A stretch of DNA of 64,000 bases, from contig NW_003101673.1 in assembly GCF_000003855.2 (NCBI RefSeq), positions 444,734-508,733 of the forward strand, read 5' to 3'. Below the pieces are notes generated by a model. It worked only from the letters and a program-made list of their open reading frames with translations, was not told the origin of the DNA and searched no databases. Positions 1 to 12,949 of the stretch are shown one piece after another; the first letter of the stretch is position 1; each line of letters opens with the position of its first letter. The position numbers and the translations under genes are program-made. Origin of the DNA: Blastomyces gilchristii SLH14081 (lineage: Eukaryota > Ascomycota > Eurotiomycetes > Onygenales > Ajellomycetaceae).

Positions 1-299
1 AAGACTTTTCAGTTCTATTTATGAAAAAGATGAGTGAGAAGTGACAGATATGTATCAATTATTAAGTACTTAATAAGCTTACAATCAAGAATAAATATTC
101 ACTGTCACAGATTTAACAACAGTTGAATACAGTTGAAAACATCTGATATCTATCAAAGATTAATCTTCTCTCAGAATACTGACAGATCTGTATAAGTGAA
201 CTGTCAGTTCTGTGAACTGTGTTTAATATATAATGAGAGAAGTTCAAATTTCTAATAATATTATTCAGTCTGATAAATGTATCTATTATCTTTTAAATA

Positions 300-557
300 A
301 TGATGAATACAATTCTTCATAAACAGAATGAAATCTCATGTCTTATATATTTTAATGATATTCTAGTCTTCTTAAACTTATACAATGAATATCTGAAGTA
401 TCTTAATGAAGTGCTTATAACTCTAGCAGAGTATAAGCTCTACATTAAATTAACAAAGTATGTGTTTGAAATAAAAGAGTTGAAGTTCATAGAACATGTA
501 GTGAATGATGACTGTATACATCTCATCTCAGAGAAATTGAATGTCATAGTAAATTGA
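300..557 (+). pseudogene. W1 reverse transcriptase, C-terminal piece
   Basis: An 85-codon open stretch matches the catalytic palm and following part of a Ty3/gypsy reverse transcriptase. The YxDD box reads YFND (about 347-358), followed by the usual spacing to an EFLGHVV-like segment (read here as KFIEHVV). The first catalytic Asp of the box is Asn, a G-to-A change as RIP makes, so the enzyme would be inactive. It is only a fragment of pol; the rest of RT is off the left edge. Confidence 0.8.
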
Positions 558-739
558 CTGCAGCTGAGAAATATATATCATGTATAATAGTTTCTTAAGT
601 TAATTTCATATTACTGCAGATTAATCAAGAATTTTATATAAATATCTGCATCACTCTCAGATCTCTTAATAGAAATAGATGCAAATCTGTAAAAGAAGAA
701 GTTTCATTCAATTATCTGAAATACTGTGTGTGAAGAGGC

Positions 740-1200
740 TTTTCTCACACTGAGAAAATATATAATAACATTCTCAGTGCTTATTCAATCAGATCATGAT
801 AAATCTTTCTACATCAAGATAAACACATCTAAATGAGCTATCAGAGACACTCTTCTACAGATGAATAAGAACAGTAAGCTGTATCTGATGATGTATAATG
901 ATAGGAAACTATCAGACACTGAACTCAATTACTCAGTGTATGAAAAGAAATTGCTAGTAATTAAGCACACACTGATATTATAAAATAGATATATTAACAA
1001 CAGATATATAATAACAGTGATTACAGATTATAAAAGTCTCATCTATCTATAATTAATGATAAAATCTTTCAAACACTTAGTACATTGAATCTCAGAGTTT
1101 CAAGTATATAATCTTTATATTAAATACTGAAAGAAATTGAATGCTGTGATATCTGATACAATCAGTCACAGACCTGATTTCATGAGTGAGAGTTCTGTGA
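740..1200 (+). pseudogene. W1 RNase H domain of pol
   Basis: Conceptual translation through stops shows a gypsy RNase H: FYIKINTSK near 810-836 (normally FxxxTDAS, first catalytic Asp changed to Asn), an LLQM segment, YEKKLLVIKH near 940-970, and ITDYKSLIYL near 1018-1047. It ends with an SRPDF-like linker (SHRPDF) near 1170, typical of the RNase H/integrase border. Stops replace expected Trp codons. It runs on from the RT fragment and into the integrase. Confidence 0.75.
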
Positions 1201-1259
1201 ATCAGGTATAAGAAAAGTTCATATTAAATATACTGAGAAAGTGTAAGGAATCAGAATGA

Positions 1260-2460
1260 ATGAATGTAATAATCTCTCACTTGAAGAATAGCAAGATATC
1301 AGATGATAAGTATCTTATAAAAGTAGTAGAAGAGATGCTTCTGAACTTCAAGCTGAGAAAATTGAAAAATGATGTTATGCTTTATTATAATCTAGAATAT
1401 GTAGAAGCTCTCTATCTGAAACATTTATTTAAACATGACTTAATGACTTACATGCACAAGGAATTCAGTCACTTAGAAAGTTCTGAACTCATGAGTGTAC
1501 TTAAATCAAGAGTATACTGATCAAGCATGATTAAGAACATTCAGATGTATGCTTATAAGTGTCTGAATTATCAGATTGCAAAAGAATTGAAGAAAGAATT
1601 AGAATATGAGAAAGTGCAATATCAGATGAAATATATAATACAATTATTTAAATAATAAAAGATGAATCTCATAGATATACTGTTACAAATATCAAATGAA
1701 AATTAATGAATAATCACTGCTATTAATTATACTACTGACTGATCAGTTACAAAAGCAGTTTCAGAGATAACAGAGAAGATAGTGATAAAGTTTCTATATA
1801 ATAAGATCTATATTAACTATGAAATATCATACAAGATTCTAACTGATAACAGTGTGAATCTCATAGAAGAAGCAGTAAGACATTTCATAAGTTAGTTATA
1901 GACAAGATATTATAGAACAACATCATATCACTCATGAATAAATAGAAAAGTGAAATACTTGAATGAAATCTTGAGCAATATGCTGATAAAATATCTAGTG
2001 AATAAGTCTACAAGACTATGAGATGAATATCTCAGACAGGCACTATTGACCACGCGGATTTGACAGTATACAGTCTTCAAGTGTTTATCATTCTATCTGT
2101 TGTATGAATTGTATCTGCACATCTCAGAGAATGCTTCAGAAAAGATAAGAGAGAAAGTATCAGTTGCAGATGCAGCAGAAACAGCAGTTGTAGATACAAC
2201 AGTCACAGATATAGAATCAAGATTGAAAGAGATCAGTCACACATGTGCAAAAGCTAATAAGTTACTTCTGAATCAAGCAATTCAATTGAAAAGAATACAA
2301 GACTCACTAGTTAAGAAATCAAGTCTTAAGATGAGAATATGAGTACTTATATATAATGAGAGTTCTGAGAAGTTTCAATCTAGATGATTTGAGTTATATA
2401 AAATACTCAAATCATATTCTCTGAGAACATACATATTGAAAGAATCAGAGAGACAGATCT
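1260..2460 (+). pseudogene. W1 integrase with GPY/F module
   Basis: Open pieces at 1260-1520 and 2100-2342 and the frames between them match a gypsy integrase. An HHCC-like zinc region lies near 1410-1580, with the second Cys of CxxC read as Tyr (CLNYQ). A core follows with ILTDN (second catalytic Asp kept, near 1830-1850). The C-terminal AKANKLLLNQA and VKKSS segments lead into a GPY/F-like VLIYNESSEKFQ stretch near 2340-2400. The catalytic Glu region is altered. This is a dead integrase. Confidence 0.75.
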
Positions 2461-3101
2461 TACACAACTTAATAAATAATTCATAACTTATGAAAGTAAA
2501 GATATAAGATCTGAGTAAATTATAATTATTCACAGTACTATCATCAGTATTGAAAAAGAAGAGACTTATAATTGAAAAGTCTTATAAAGTAAGAGAAATC
2601 ATAGATACTTACAAATCAGATAATTCCACTTATTTCAATCTTTTCATAATTATAAGAAAAGAATGAAAAACAATGAAGAAATCAGATAAATATCATACTT
2701 TAATAAGTGATAAGACTGTAGTCAGTTATATAATAACACACTGCAGATAGTAGATGCAATATAGTAAAGAGTGATCTCAAAGCAGCAGACTTACACATGA
2801 GTCAGATTATAGAAGAAAAAGAAATTCAGAGTTAAATTTAACTATTTATATCAGTTCAATCACAGAGATCACAGAGAATAAACTATCTGAAACACTCATG
2901 AATATATAAGATTAAGTCATCTCAATCTCTGAGAACACTCAGAGATCAGGTAAGATTAGTTTCAATGAATTATTCACTGTAGTAATCTAAGCAGGTAAAG
3001 AGAGACAGTATAATGTACAAGACAGAATCATAAAAGATGAAAGCTGCTAAATCTAGTCATTAAATACTGTATTATATAGAGATTGTATAAGAGTAGTGAC
3101 T

Positions 3102-3141
3102 AGCAGATAAAGAAAAAGTGTAAGAAAAGAAAAGAAATAAT
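3102..3141 (+). other. W1 candidate polypurine tract
   Basis: A 40-base, almost purely A/G stretch (agataaagaaaaagtg, then aagaaaagaaaagaaat) lies after the end of pol and just before sequence shared with W2. Position and composition fit the plus-strand primer of an LTR retrotransposon. The following TG at 3142 is my guess for the LTR start; no second LTR is available here to prove it. Confidence 0.4.
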
Positions 3142-4318
3142 GAATTAATCATCAATTATAAGAGTCAGCTGTAAAAGATAAATGTTATTATATATATCTT
3201 ATTTATTTTCATACATTATATATTTAATCTATTTTCAATATCACATCATCTGAAAAATGTCAAAAACAAAGAAAATCTTAAAACTTGAGATTCACAAGAG
3301 ATTCAAGAGCTGTAAGTTAGTCTTATAATAATATTATACATATCTGTGATTCTTCTATCACTCTGTATATGATATTAATGTCATTTATCACAAGATTGAC
3401 TGGAATGTCAATATAGAAATGTATATATGTACATGTAGAAAAATTGAAGAAGAGTGTGAGATCTGCAGAACTAGAAGCCAGAGCAGAGAGAACAGAGATG
3501 AAAGAAATGAAAGAAGAAGAAGATACAGAACTGAATAAATAACAACAGAAGTCACTCAGAACTGAATACTTATAACTCAGTATGTATACAATCTTCTCTG
3601 CAGAGAAGAGAGAGAAAGCAACAGAAAAAGCTTAAGAGTAGAAGAGAGTAGTCTTAGCAGTATTATCATCTTCAATTAAAATGATCTCTGATGCTGAAGT
3701 AACTAAGAACTATTATTAGCATATAAAACTGTAAAAAAAGAGATAATAATTACTGAATAAATACTCACTGATCTTAGAATTATACATGTAATTACAACAC
3801 ATATGAGACTTCTCAGAAAGAGAGAGAGAGACATAGAGAAATACAGGAAGTAGAACACAGTATATGAACAGCTTATTCTCATAACAATATCTCAGATAAG
3901 ATATATAAGTCTCATACTCACAGGTGTAAAAGAGTATAATATTTATATTCTCATTCTTAAAAATATGAATATTCTTCACCTGCATCACAAAGTCAGATAA
4001 TAAATATCAGAGAATAGACTGATATAAGTCAATCATTCTGAAGATATTCACTAGAGCAGATATATTCATAATATTGAATTTAACAGTTATAAAAAGTTTC
4101 TTAATATCTGTGAATATCATAACTTGATATATAATAAAATCTATAATAATTTCTTCTAAAAACAGAAAAATCAGCATCAGAAAGAGAAGATGAAAAAAGA
4201 AAAGACTTATAATCTTAACACTGTTGAAGAGAAGAATGATTCTTCAGTATAAATAAATAATTGTCTCATCACAAATATTTAAAATAAATATAATAATCAG
4301 TGTTCACAGCTGAGCTTC

Positions 4319-4330
4319 AGATAGTCATGT
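4319..4330. repeat. LINE1 target-site duplication, 3'-side copy
   Basis: agatagtcatgt is repeated perfectly at 11880-11891. The unoccupied equivalent in W2 (reverse complement near 62880-62895) has a single version of this site. This proves that 4331-11879 is one inserted unit. Confidence 0.93.
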
Positions 4331-4702
4331 ATTATTATTATTATTATTCTTCAATTATAGATGTATGCAGTCAGAGACTATGACATCTACCTGAGAACTT
4401 TTAGTTCTCAGAGTTTTTCCTATATCTGTAAAGTTAACTATTATACATTCATCAATTTCAGATATGCAAAATCAGAAAATTCCAGCCCAGAATACAAAAA
4501 CTGTTTACAAATTGCAGTGTTTTAACATCTTCTGATACTTTGAAATCATTTGACAATATCATGACAAAGGAAAAGAGAACACAGTCTTAAAGATAGACAC
4601 ATTAAATAGATAGACAGAAAGAAATTGAAAGGAAAAGATAAAGTAAAGAAAGACTGTAACAAAACAAATTATTAAAAGATAGTATATAGGTGTTTTAACA
4701 GA

Positions 4703-7700
4703 CTATATCTGGTTGATTTCCTCCTCTTCATATTCAGATAATTCTGAATTTAGTCATTCTCTTGTAGCTGCTTGAGTTTCTGATAGAAAGTCTATTAAGT
4801 ATTTAATTCCTGTCTCAGTTGAGAATAAGAATCTCATATTTAATTGATTTAGATTATACTTCTCTTTCAATCTGACTCTGAGACTATTGTATAATGCACA
4901 GTGCATTACAATATACTCAGGATTCTTATTTGTATTGCAGAATGAGTATTCTATTGAGTTAAATCTATCATCAAATCTTTGTATATAAGATTTAAAATAG
5001 CCATGTCCTAGTTTCAGCTGTATTATAGATGAGAATATTTTCTTTTTACATTTAATTGAACAAGATTTTCACTTGGGTTTTGTTTCAAATCTTGAATAAT
5101 GTATACTCTTCTTTTATTTCTGCCAGCTTTCATTTCACTTGTCTAAACAAGATTCTTTTATTTTTCTCTTTATAAAAGACCAGGACATAATTTTTTGAAT
5201 AGATCTGCTTAATTCTGCACCCTTTTTTACAGCTGAATCAGTCAATTCATTGTCATGAATATTCATATAAGCAGGAACTCAGTGCAGATAAATTATCAGC
5301 TTTGATATTCTTCTCTTTTGAATTTTTAAAACAGAGTTTAAGATCAGTTCAAGATTCATTTGATTATTATGAATCTGACTATTTCTAAGTCTTTTTAAAG
5401 CAGCTTGACTATCAGAGAATATTCATATCTCTTTCAAACAATTTCCTCTTTTATAAGATTTTATTTCAATGAGTTTGAAAGCTTTCACTATTACAAATAG
5501 TTCAGCATCAAAGACTTCATATTCACAGCCTAGATTTCAGAAATCTGAGATAAAATTGATATTATCTTCAGTATAAGCAATGCCTGCGCCTAATCTATTC
5601 AAGTTCTTATTTTTTGAGTCATCTGAATAAATCAGAATAGAGTCTTTTATATTAATTGTAGAAATTCTCTTCAAATGCTGTTCATATTCTTTCTCTTTTG
5701 ATAGTTTACTTATTTATAAGTCTATAAGAGATTCAAGCTTTTCTCTTCAGAGAGATAACTTCTTATGATCAACTTTTTCAATATTTAAAGAAAAAAATTA
5801 ATTTTTAATCAGAGAGTATAGTCTGTATAGTTGAGAAGACATTTTCTTTGAAGAATTATTTTCATTGCAATCAAGAAAACTATTTCAATCCAGTTCATTT
5901 TCAGAGTTAATTGATAAAAATGAAGAAGAGACTCTTTCTCTGATTATATAATTTGAGCTCATCTTTACAACTCTCAGAGCATAGTTCATACAGGCCTTTT
6001 CAAATCTAATAGCAGAAGAAGAAATTGAAGCTTCAATTTTCATTGCTTTAATAGAAGATGATTTGAATGCTCTCAGAATTCTTCTCAAGACTCTGTTTTA
6101 CAGACTTTGAAAGAGTTCAGTGAAATTCTCTTAATTATTTCACTAAACTTGAACTTCATAATCAGCTACTGATGTAATACAGGCTATATATAACTGTCTT
6201 ATAGCCTGGAAGAATAGATCTCTCTCTGTATTTGATAGTCTGATTATGTTATTCAATAGTCTTTCTGCCTTGACAGTTCTTTGTTGTATGTAATATTTAA
6301 AATTCAACTTGAAGTTTAATCATACTTCTAATCATTTGACATTTACACTGGATTTAATCTCTCTATTTAAAAGAGTTAGAGATAGTTCTTTCTCATTGAA
6401 TCTAGAAAAGAAATGAATTAACTCAGTTTTATGCATATTAAATTAAATTTAATTGATATCTGCTCTAACAAAGATTTTCTTTACAGCTTCTTTAATTACT
6501 TTCAAATTCTCTTTTATAGTTTTTAAGCTATAGACTAGACTAATATCATCCATATAACTCAGAGATCACACTATTCTCATATTTTTATTTTTGAATAGAT
6601 ATGCAGTGTATATTGCAAATAAAATGAGTGAGATTGAAGATCTCTGTGATACTTCTATTTTTATCTCAGTCTTGTCTTATTTCATTCCATCAAAGAAGAG
6701 TTGTATAATTCTTTTAGATATAAAACAGTTAACTCATTTTATTAGAGAAAGTGACAGTTTTAATATCTTCAATATCTGAATTAACTTTGACTTTGAAACA
6801 TGATCAAATGCTTCTTTTATATCAATAAAAACTACAGTTGAGACCAGACTCTCATGCTTTGCTATTTGAATATTATAAACAACTGAGAGAACAGTGTCAA
6901 TTGCAGAACACTGTTTTCTATCTCTCATTTATTCACTGAATAAAAGAGAATTACTTATAGAGCTTATAAAAGATAGTTAAGTAGCTATTATCTTTTCTAA
7001 AATCTTTTCTAGACAGTTCAATAGAGATATTACTCTATATAACTTAGAAATTGAAGTTTTTCTATTCAGTTTTATAAGAATTACTTCAGTGACTTCTCTC
7101 CAGCATTCAGAATAATATTCATTTTTCAAGAGATTGAAAAAGAGCTCAAAATATTCATTCTTTAAGTAGGAATATATATTTTGAATAATCAAGTGATTAA
7201 TTGAATCAGGATCTGCAGCAGTTTTAACAGAACTTGAGAAGATAACTGACTCTAATTCATCTTGTATAAGATCAGATCATTCTCAGTCATTTTCATCAAT
7301 ATAGTTGAGAAGTAATATATTCTCTTTCTCTGAATCTGAATCTGAATCTGGTGAGTTCTGAAAGAGAATTCTCATAAAAGCTTGACATTTTTCCTTAAAA
7401 GAGTTTGCTGTATATGATTCATTCTGAAACTCATATTCTAAGGCTGAAAGTTTTGCTACACTTCTTGTTTTAGTATAGTTAAAAGCTTTAAAAACTTTCT
7501 TTTCTTATGCTTCTTTAAGAAATTTATTCTAGCAGTCTGTTTTAGCTCTTTTAATATCTGAAAAATATTTATTTCTGACAGCTTTGAACTCTTTATCAGA
7601 TATTATATCATTCTTTTAATCTCTTCTAGCAGTAGCTAATTCTTTTCTTTTAGATGAGATATTCTCATTTTATCAAGATTTTGAATACTCAGAAGATTTT

Positions 7701-8665
7701 CTCTTTGAAATATTATCTCTAATACTTGTTAGAATAATAGATGTAATAAGCTTCACTCTATTCTTAAGTATTTCATTTGAGATATCTTGATCAGAATTTC
7801 AATATAACTCATTCTGTCTTTCAGATTTTAACAGTTCTATGCTTTCTTCAACTGCTTTTCAATCATCTTTTTCAAAGTTATACTGATTAGAGAGAAGAGG
7901 ATTTTCACTTATTTATTTTTCACTCAGTTTAATATCAAATTAAATAATCTCATGATCTGATTCTGATGTCTCATTTGAATTAATAAATCAGTTTATAAGT
8001 CTTCTTTTCATTAGATTTTATGATATGAAGATTAGATCTATAATAGACTTCTGTTTTATATCTTTTCTAAAGAATGTTTATTGATCAGACTTATTAATCA
8101 AATCTATTGAATGTTCAAAGATTCATTCAATCAAATTATCAGCTCTCACTGCTCTCTTGCATTCTGAATTTCATTAGAGATGATATGCATTGAAATCTTC
8201 TGCAATTATAGAGTTTCTTAATGAAGTTATGTTCAGAAATTCTCTATCAATTGTTCAGATATTGTTATTTTTCTTCAATGACTTTTCATTATAGATATTT
8301 ATGAGCTGTATAGTATCAAACTCATTTTCTTTATCTATAATATCACTCATCAGAATATCAGGGTCAGACATAATATTAAATCTTAGATTAAATTAATATC
8401 TTGATCTCTTTCTTTCATAGATCTCTACTCTTGACTTTATCTCAGACTTTTAAGATAGAAAGCAGTAGTAGCTTGAATGAGAAATGATGTAATTTTACTC
8501 AGCATCAAAATTCAGTTCCTGAAGTAGTATAAAATCAACTTTTTATTTAAATGTAATTTGAAGATAAGAATAAATACAATTTGAGTTTCTATTTACATTA
8601 TTTTGAATAAATGTGATTTTTGAAGAGTTTTTAAACTTTTTTTATTGTTTTTGTTGTATATTCAT
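4703..8665 (-). pseudogene. LINE1 ORF2: endonuclease-RT-RNase H polyprotein
   Basis: 3963 nt from ATG (8663-8665) to TAG (4703-4705), interrupted by many stops. Domains read with stops ignored: AP-endonuclease (about 8620-7900, with an ILLQELNFD segment), linker, RT (about 7250-6100) with the YMDD box intact at 6545-6556, RNase H (about 5660-5200, starting ILIYSDDS), and a C-terminal zinc-like CxxC-xn-HxxxxC motif near 4890-4970. Open remnants are at 6977-7192, 6734-6928 and 5885-6088. The length equals LINE2 ORF2 exactly, so the damage is nearly all point mutation. The layout fits Tad1/I-type fungal LINEs. Confidence 0.88.
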
Positions 8666-8694
8666 ACTAAAAGAGAGTAGAGATAGAGTAGAAT

Positions 8695-10295
8695 CTAATC
8701 ACTATCATCAGATAGTAGATTATAACTATTTTGAAAAGTAGGGATCTCAACTACTTGTATTATATCTAGTTTATTATCAGAGTCATTTCTCAATTCTCTA
8801 ATCTTAACAGAAGTTTAAGGATTCAAATTCTGTTTACATTTAGTGAGAGAATTGAAGTTTGAAGATTTAGATAGTTGAGAGTTTCTTCTTTTTAAGCTTA
8901 CAGTTATAAGTCTACTGACTTAACTCTTCTCTTCAGTTCTAGATTGACTTTGAGCTTCATCTTTTCTTCAGTTCTTTTGAGTTCTAGAAGTAAATATACA
9001 TTCTTTTGAGCTAGATGCATGTTTTTCTTTACAATTAGAGCACTTAAGCAGAGTATATTGATATATTTCATCTCTTTTTAAGCATGTTTTATATTTATGC
9101 TCACTAGTTTTATAATCTCTGATACAGAATGCATATTTTAAGTCTCTAAAATATGAGATTATAAAGTGTTCATATCTTTGACAGTTTAAACACTGTGTTT
9201 GAGCTTTGAGATTCATTCTTAAGTCTTTGTATTCATGAACTCTCATTTTCAAATCTGCTACTCTTACTTCAGAGATCTTTAACTGTTCAAGTGTTTCTAT
9301 AATACTAGAACAGAGACATTTCTTCTGCTTTGTCTGAACTCAATTGAATTTAGTCATACAGACTTCTTTCTCAGTTGAATAGAGTTATATTCTTTTAATT
9401 CATTTTTAAGAAGTAGTATTTCTTCTTCACAGTCAAAAATTTCAACTGAAATATTATAAAGAATGAATTTATCTCATTTTTCATCTCTCTCAGATAAAAT
9501 TATTGTATTTAGCAAAGATTCTACTGCTAACTTTCAGAGATTCTTATTCTGAATAAGGAATTCAGCACTGAATTCAGGCATTGTAGTCAGAATAATGAAG
9601 TTTTCAAAGAATAATGACTTAATTAAAGCTATAACTGGTTTTTGAACTTCAATATCAGTTATCAACTGAGAAAAGAACTGCTGATTAATTTCATTTCTAA
9701 TTCTGAAAATGAGATTTGAGTTTAGCTTGTTTCTTTGCAGAATATTCTGATTTGAGACTTTAAGAATAAGTCTTCTATTTCTGAAGATTTGAAAGTTTTT
9801 CTCTTTTTATATTTTCTTTTTCACTTTTCTATGAATAGAGATATGAACAGTATTCTTCTCAGTTTTCTCAGGATTTTAAGCAGATTTTGAGATAGCAGAT
9901 TTAGAGATAGCAGATTCAGCTGCTTGAGCATATGTTTTCTTCTGATTCAAAGAAGAAGCAGAAGTAGAAAAAAAGAAAGAAGAGTAAGATGAAGAGTCAG
10001 TGATTATACAAGAAATTTTCAATGTTTTTTAAACTGTGTTTAAGATTTCAAGTTTGAACTTAATCATCTTCTGTAGTTGTCTAGCCTGAGTATGAAGAAT
10101 TAACAGAACTTCTTTATTCATCTCACTCAGATACTGCTTTTCAAGAATCTTGCTTGCTTTTTTAAGTTTCTGTATTTCAAGAACTTGTTATTTCTCTATT
10201 TCTTCTTTCTTTCTTCTCTTCAGAATTTCAATCTTAGAAATAGTATTTGAGAAAGCATCTTTTTTCACATCAACTGAGTGTATTTTTGAACTCAT
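8695..10295 (-). pseudogene. LINE1 ORF1: zinc-knuckle RNA-binding protein
   Basis: Begins at ATG 10293-10295 and ends at TAG 8695-8697, which is also the stop in LINE2. The N-terminal third is Lys/Glu-rich and coiled-coil-like. The C-terminal part (open at 8968-9252) has tandem CCHC-type knuckles: CLNCQRYEHF, then CSNCKEKH, typical of LINE ORF1 nucleic-acid chaperones. The start-to-stop length is not a multiple of three (1601 nt), whereas LINE2's equivalent is 1605. A small indel near 9295-9305, where the two copies differ (ataatacta against atatatatta), likely causes a frameshift. ORF2 starts about 30 nt downstream. Confidence 0.8.
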
Positions 10296-11304
10296 TATTC
10301 TCACTCAATGAAAAGTTGATCAGACTGTTTTAATTGAGATATTTCTAAGTCTGTTTTCAATTGAAAAGTTAGTCAGACTGTTTCAAAAGAAGAATAAAAG
10401 ACTTTTATATATAAAATATCTGATTTTTTTCACACTAGTTCAGTAACTAGATTAGATTTTTGAAGAGAATCTAATAAACTAAAATTGATTTTTAAGATAA
10501 ATCAATAAAATCTTTATAATCTCTTTCTTAAGATACAGTGAGAAAGAGTATGATATCAATTGATAATAAATCAGATGATATGACAGTTTTTGAGAGAAAA
10601 ACTGATAAAAAATAAATCAATTTTTTACAGAGAAATTGATTAAAACTATTTAATTTTATTCTAAATTATTCAATTCTTCTCACACAACAAGTGTGCAACT
10701 CAAATCAGTTAATAAAGAGTGTAAAAAAGAATTAAGTATTAATAAAAGCTCTTCAGTCACTGAAAAAGTAATTCTTACTTAAAAGAATATGAAATTATGA
10801 CAGAAAACAGCTCTGTTTTTTATTCTTTGTAAGAATATTGTATAAAATTCAGAGAAAAACATCTTACTTTTTCAAGAGAAGTAAAAAACTATTTCTAAGA
10901 TCTTTTTTTTGCATTAACTGCTGCAGAAGAATGAGATAGAAACTGCTAAGATATGCACTACTATATATTCTCTATCAAGACTTTCTCTCTTCAGAGTCTT
11001 GATATTATAGAGAATATAAGTCTGTTTCTATATAATAATATAAATATTGTCAGTGAGATGTAGAGGAACTGGTTATTTATATCTCAAAATAGAAGACTTT
11101 GTCAATGATTATATTAATATAGAGTTAATTCTCAAATTCAATAGAAATCTAGTGTTGCTGTTCTCAATCCCTTGCAGAATCTATTGAATATTGAGATATT
11201 AAAGCTAGATTTAATATATCTCACTATACAGGGATCAAAGACTCAGTCAGATCTTGAGATATACTGATTTTATAGTTGTTGATGTGCTGTTAACTTGTTA
11301 TTCA
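10296..11304 (-). other. LINE1 5' untranslated region, mutated part
   Basis: About 1 kb between the tandem 5' monomers and the ORF1 start, no ORF on either strand, very A+T-rich. It contains an inverted repeat: tatattctctatcaagac (10962-10979) against gtcttgatattatagagaa (10999-11017), able to form a hairpin in the LINE RNA. LINE2 carries the same region (30488-31500), so it belongs to the element. Confidence 0.65.
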
Positions 11305-11879
11305 CTGATTATGTATTGAATGCTGTTGCTGAGGTATCTTTTTGTATTATTCTGCCAGGGATGGGCCAGATTGAGAGGGGTAGTACAAGGGTGAGACTTG
11401 GTGTTGAAGTCTAGATACACTGATGACAGACTGTGAAGATTGCACTTCAGAAGAGTCCATTGATTATGTGCTTGATATTATCACTGAGGTATCTTTTTGT
11501 ATTTTTCTGCCGGGGATGGGCCAGATTGGGAAGGGCAGTACGAGGGTGAGACTTGGCGTTGGTGTTTTGGAACATCAAAGATGGACAGGGTTTTCGCGGA
11601 GGTCGCTCCTCGGATATTTCCACAACTACAGGTCGGGGATCTTCCAAAATCGAGAAGATTGGTGCATATGACTAGGTCTCTTCACCTTACAATTTGTATG
11701 GCACTTTGGCCCGGGGTTGTGGTGTGGTAGGGGAGAACGGGGGATAATCCCACACAGGAGTTTCGAACAACGTCCGGTTCATGTTTGACTGGATAACTCC
11801 ACCACCACACAGGGTATGCGGTCGGCGATGGGGTCAGAATGTTCGTATGATCGAGGGCTTTTCGATGGATCTATCGGCG
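11305..11879 (-). repeat. LINE1 5' terminal region: tandem roughly 155-bp units, outer part GC-rich
   Basis: Two diverged copies of one unit: the ggtatctttttgtatt motif recurs at 11332 and 11488, each followed by gatgggccagattg and a gtgagacttgg motif. The inner unit is partly mutated (agtacaaggg, tggtgttgaag); the outer unit and the next 240 bp keep CpG (gcagtacgaggg, cggggatgg, gtccggttc). This resembles tandem promoter monomers at LINE 5' ends. A 66-codon sense reading frame (11647-11447) and longer antisense frames cross it and are conserved in LINE2; I see no known domain in them. Confidence 0.75.
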
Positions 11880-11891
11880 AGATAGTCATGT
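11880..11891. repeat. LINE1 target-site duplication, 5'-side copy
   Basis: agatagtcatgt, identical to 4319-4330. W1 sequence continues after it (tatacacagtctttatac), matching W2 in reverse complement. Confidence 0.93.
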
Positions 11892-12949
11892 TATACACAG
11901 TCTTTATACAATAAATCATTCTAGAGATCAGTAAGAAGAGCAGAAGTATACATACTGAGAAATATAGTTTATTAAGTCTATACAACATCTTCTTGAAACA
12001 GGAAGAGCTGATAATGAAAGTAGAGATGATAGAATCAGAGAGAGCAGAGATAGCAGAAGCAGAAGAATCAGATACAGAGACAGATATAGAAGATTAAGAG
12101 AAAGTAATAGAGAAAGAAACAGAGAAGATAGAGAGAGACATAGAAGACTCAGTTATACATAGCACAGATAATTTCTTCATTATCATATTCTTCAAGTTCT
12201 CAATCAACAATTCAACATTGAGATCACAATTATCAGTAAATACAGATCTGTCAACACATGAAGATTCTATATAAATTAAAATAAAAATATCAGCATCTGT
12301 AGCTATATAAAATGATCAGAAAAACATGATCAGATACTGCTGAAGAAAAGAGAGTCAGAGATGTATAAGAAGATGAAGAAGATATGTCATTCATGATAGT
12401 ATATTCTGATAATTGTTAGAAGATAAACAAGCTCTGATCATATTTCATAATATATTACACTTACTGCTAATAAACTGTCTGATATAAGCACTACAAGAAT
12501 ACTTGTTATAAGAATAAGAGATTATTATCAGAAACATGTATAATATGATAGATAAACAACAGATAGAAGATATTGAATGAAAGAAGAGACAGAAATCTTG
12601 AATAAAATGATAACATTCAATGATGACAATGATGAAGAAGATGATTAAAGAATGAGAAAAGTTAGTAAATAAGTGATATAATATAGTGAAAGTTTCTTTA
12701 TGAGAGTGTACACAGAATACTAGTCAAATCAGAGATAGATTACACAATCATGAACACTAGTGATGTGCTAATCTGCATGAAGCTAGAGTATATATCATGA
12801 TCACATGAGCATGACTGAATCTAGTGAAGAAGGATGTAGTTTGAAAGAACATACAACTGTCAGATAATAACACAGCTGCTTCTGAACTTGCTTACAAATG
12901 TAAAGAAGTCATAGCGGCCACCAATTAATTAGTGTACAGTATATAAGAA

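Larger units (their letters stand above)
1..3141 (+). mobile_element. W1: Ty3/gypsy element, 3' part of internal region (degraded)
   Basis: The element enters from the left edge and reads on the + strand: end of reverse transcriptase, RNase H, integrase with a GPY/F-type module, then about 400 bp of non-coding sequence ending in a purine-rich tract. The frames are broken by stops where Trp or Gln is expected, the RIP pattern. The proteins differ clearly from the Z and Y families in this window, so it is a third gypsy family. The 5' part of pol, gag and the 5' LTR lie outside the window. No chromodomain was seen after the GPY/F module. Family assignment rests on motif order and is firm; the exact internal/LTR boundary is inferred. 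Confidence 0.85.
4331..11879 (-). mobile_element. LINE1: full-length Tad1/I-like non-LTR retrotransposon
   Basis: 7549 bp, minus strand, flanked by a perfect 12-bp TSD. The 3' end is at low coordinates and ends in a (TAA)n tail (seen as attattatt from 4331). In sense order it holds a GC-rich tandem 5' region, ORF1 with double CCHC zinc knuckles, ORF2 with AP-endonuclease, RT, RNase H and a C-terminal Cys/His motif, and a roughly 370-bp 3' UTR. It is inserted in W1 and related to LINE2 and LINE3. The body is heavily C-to-T mutated; the 5' terminal 400 bp are not. It lacks the outermost 62 bp present in LINE2, so it is slightly 5'-truncated or used another start. Confidence 0.93.
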
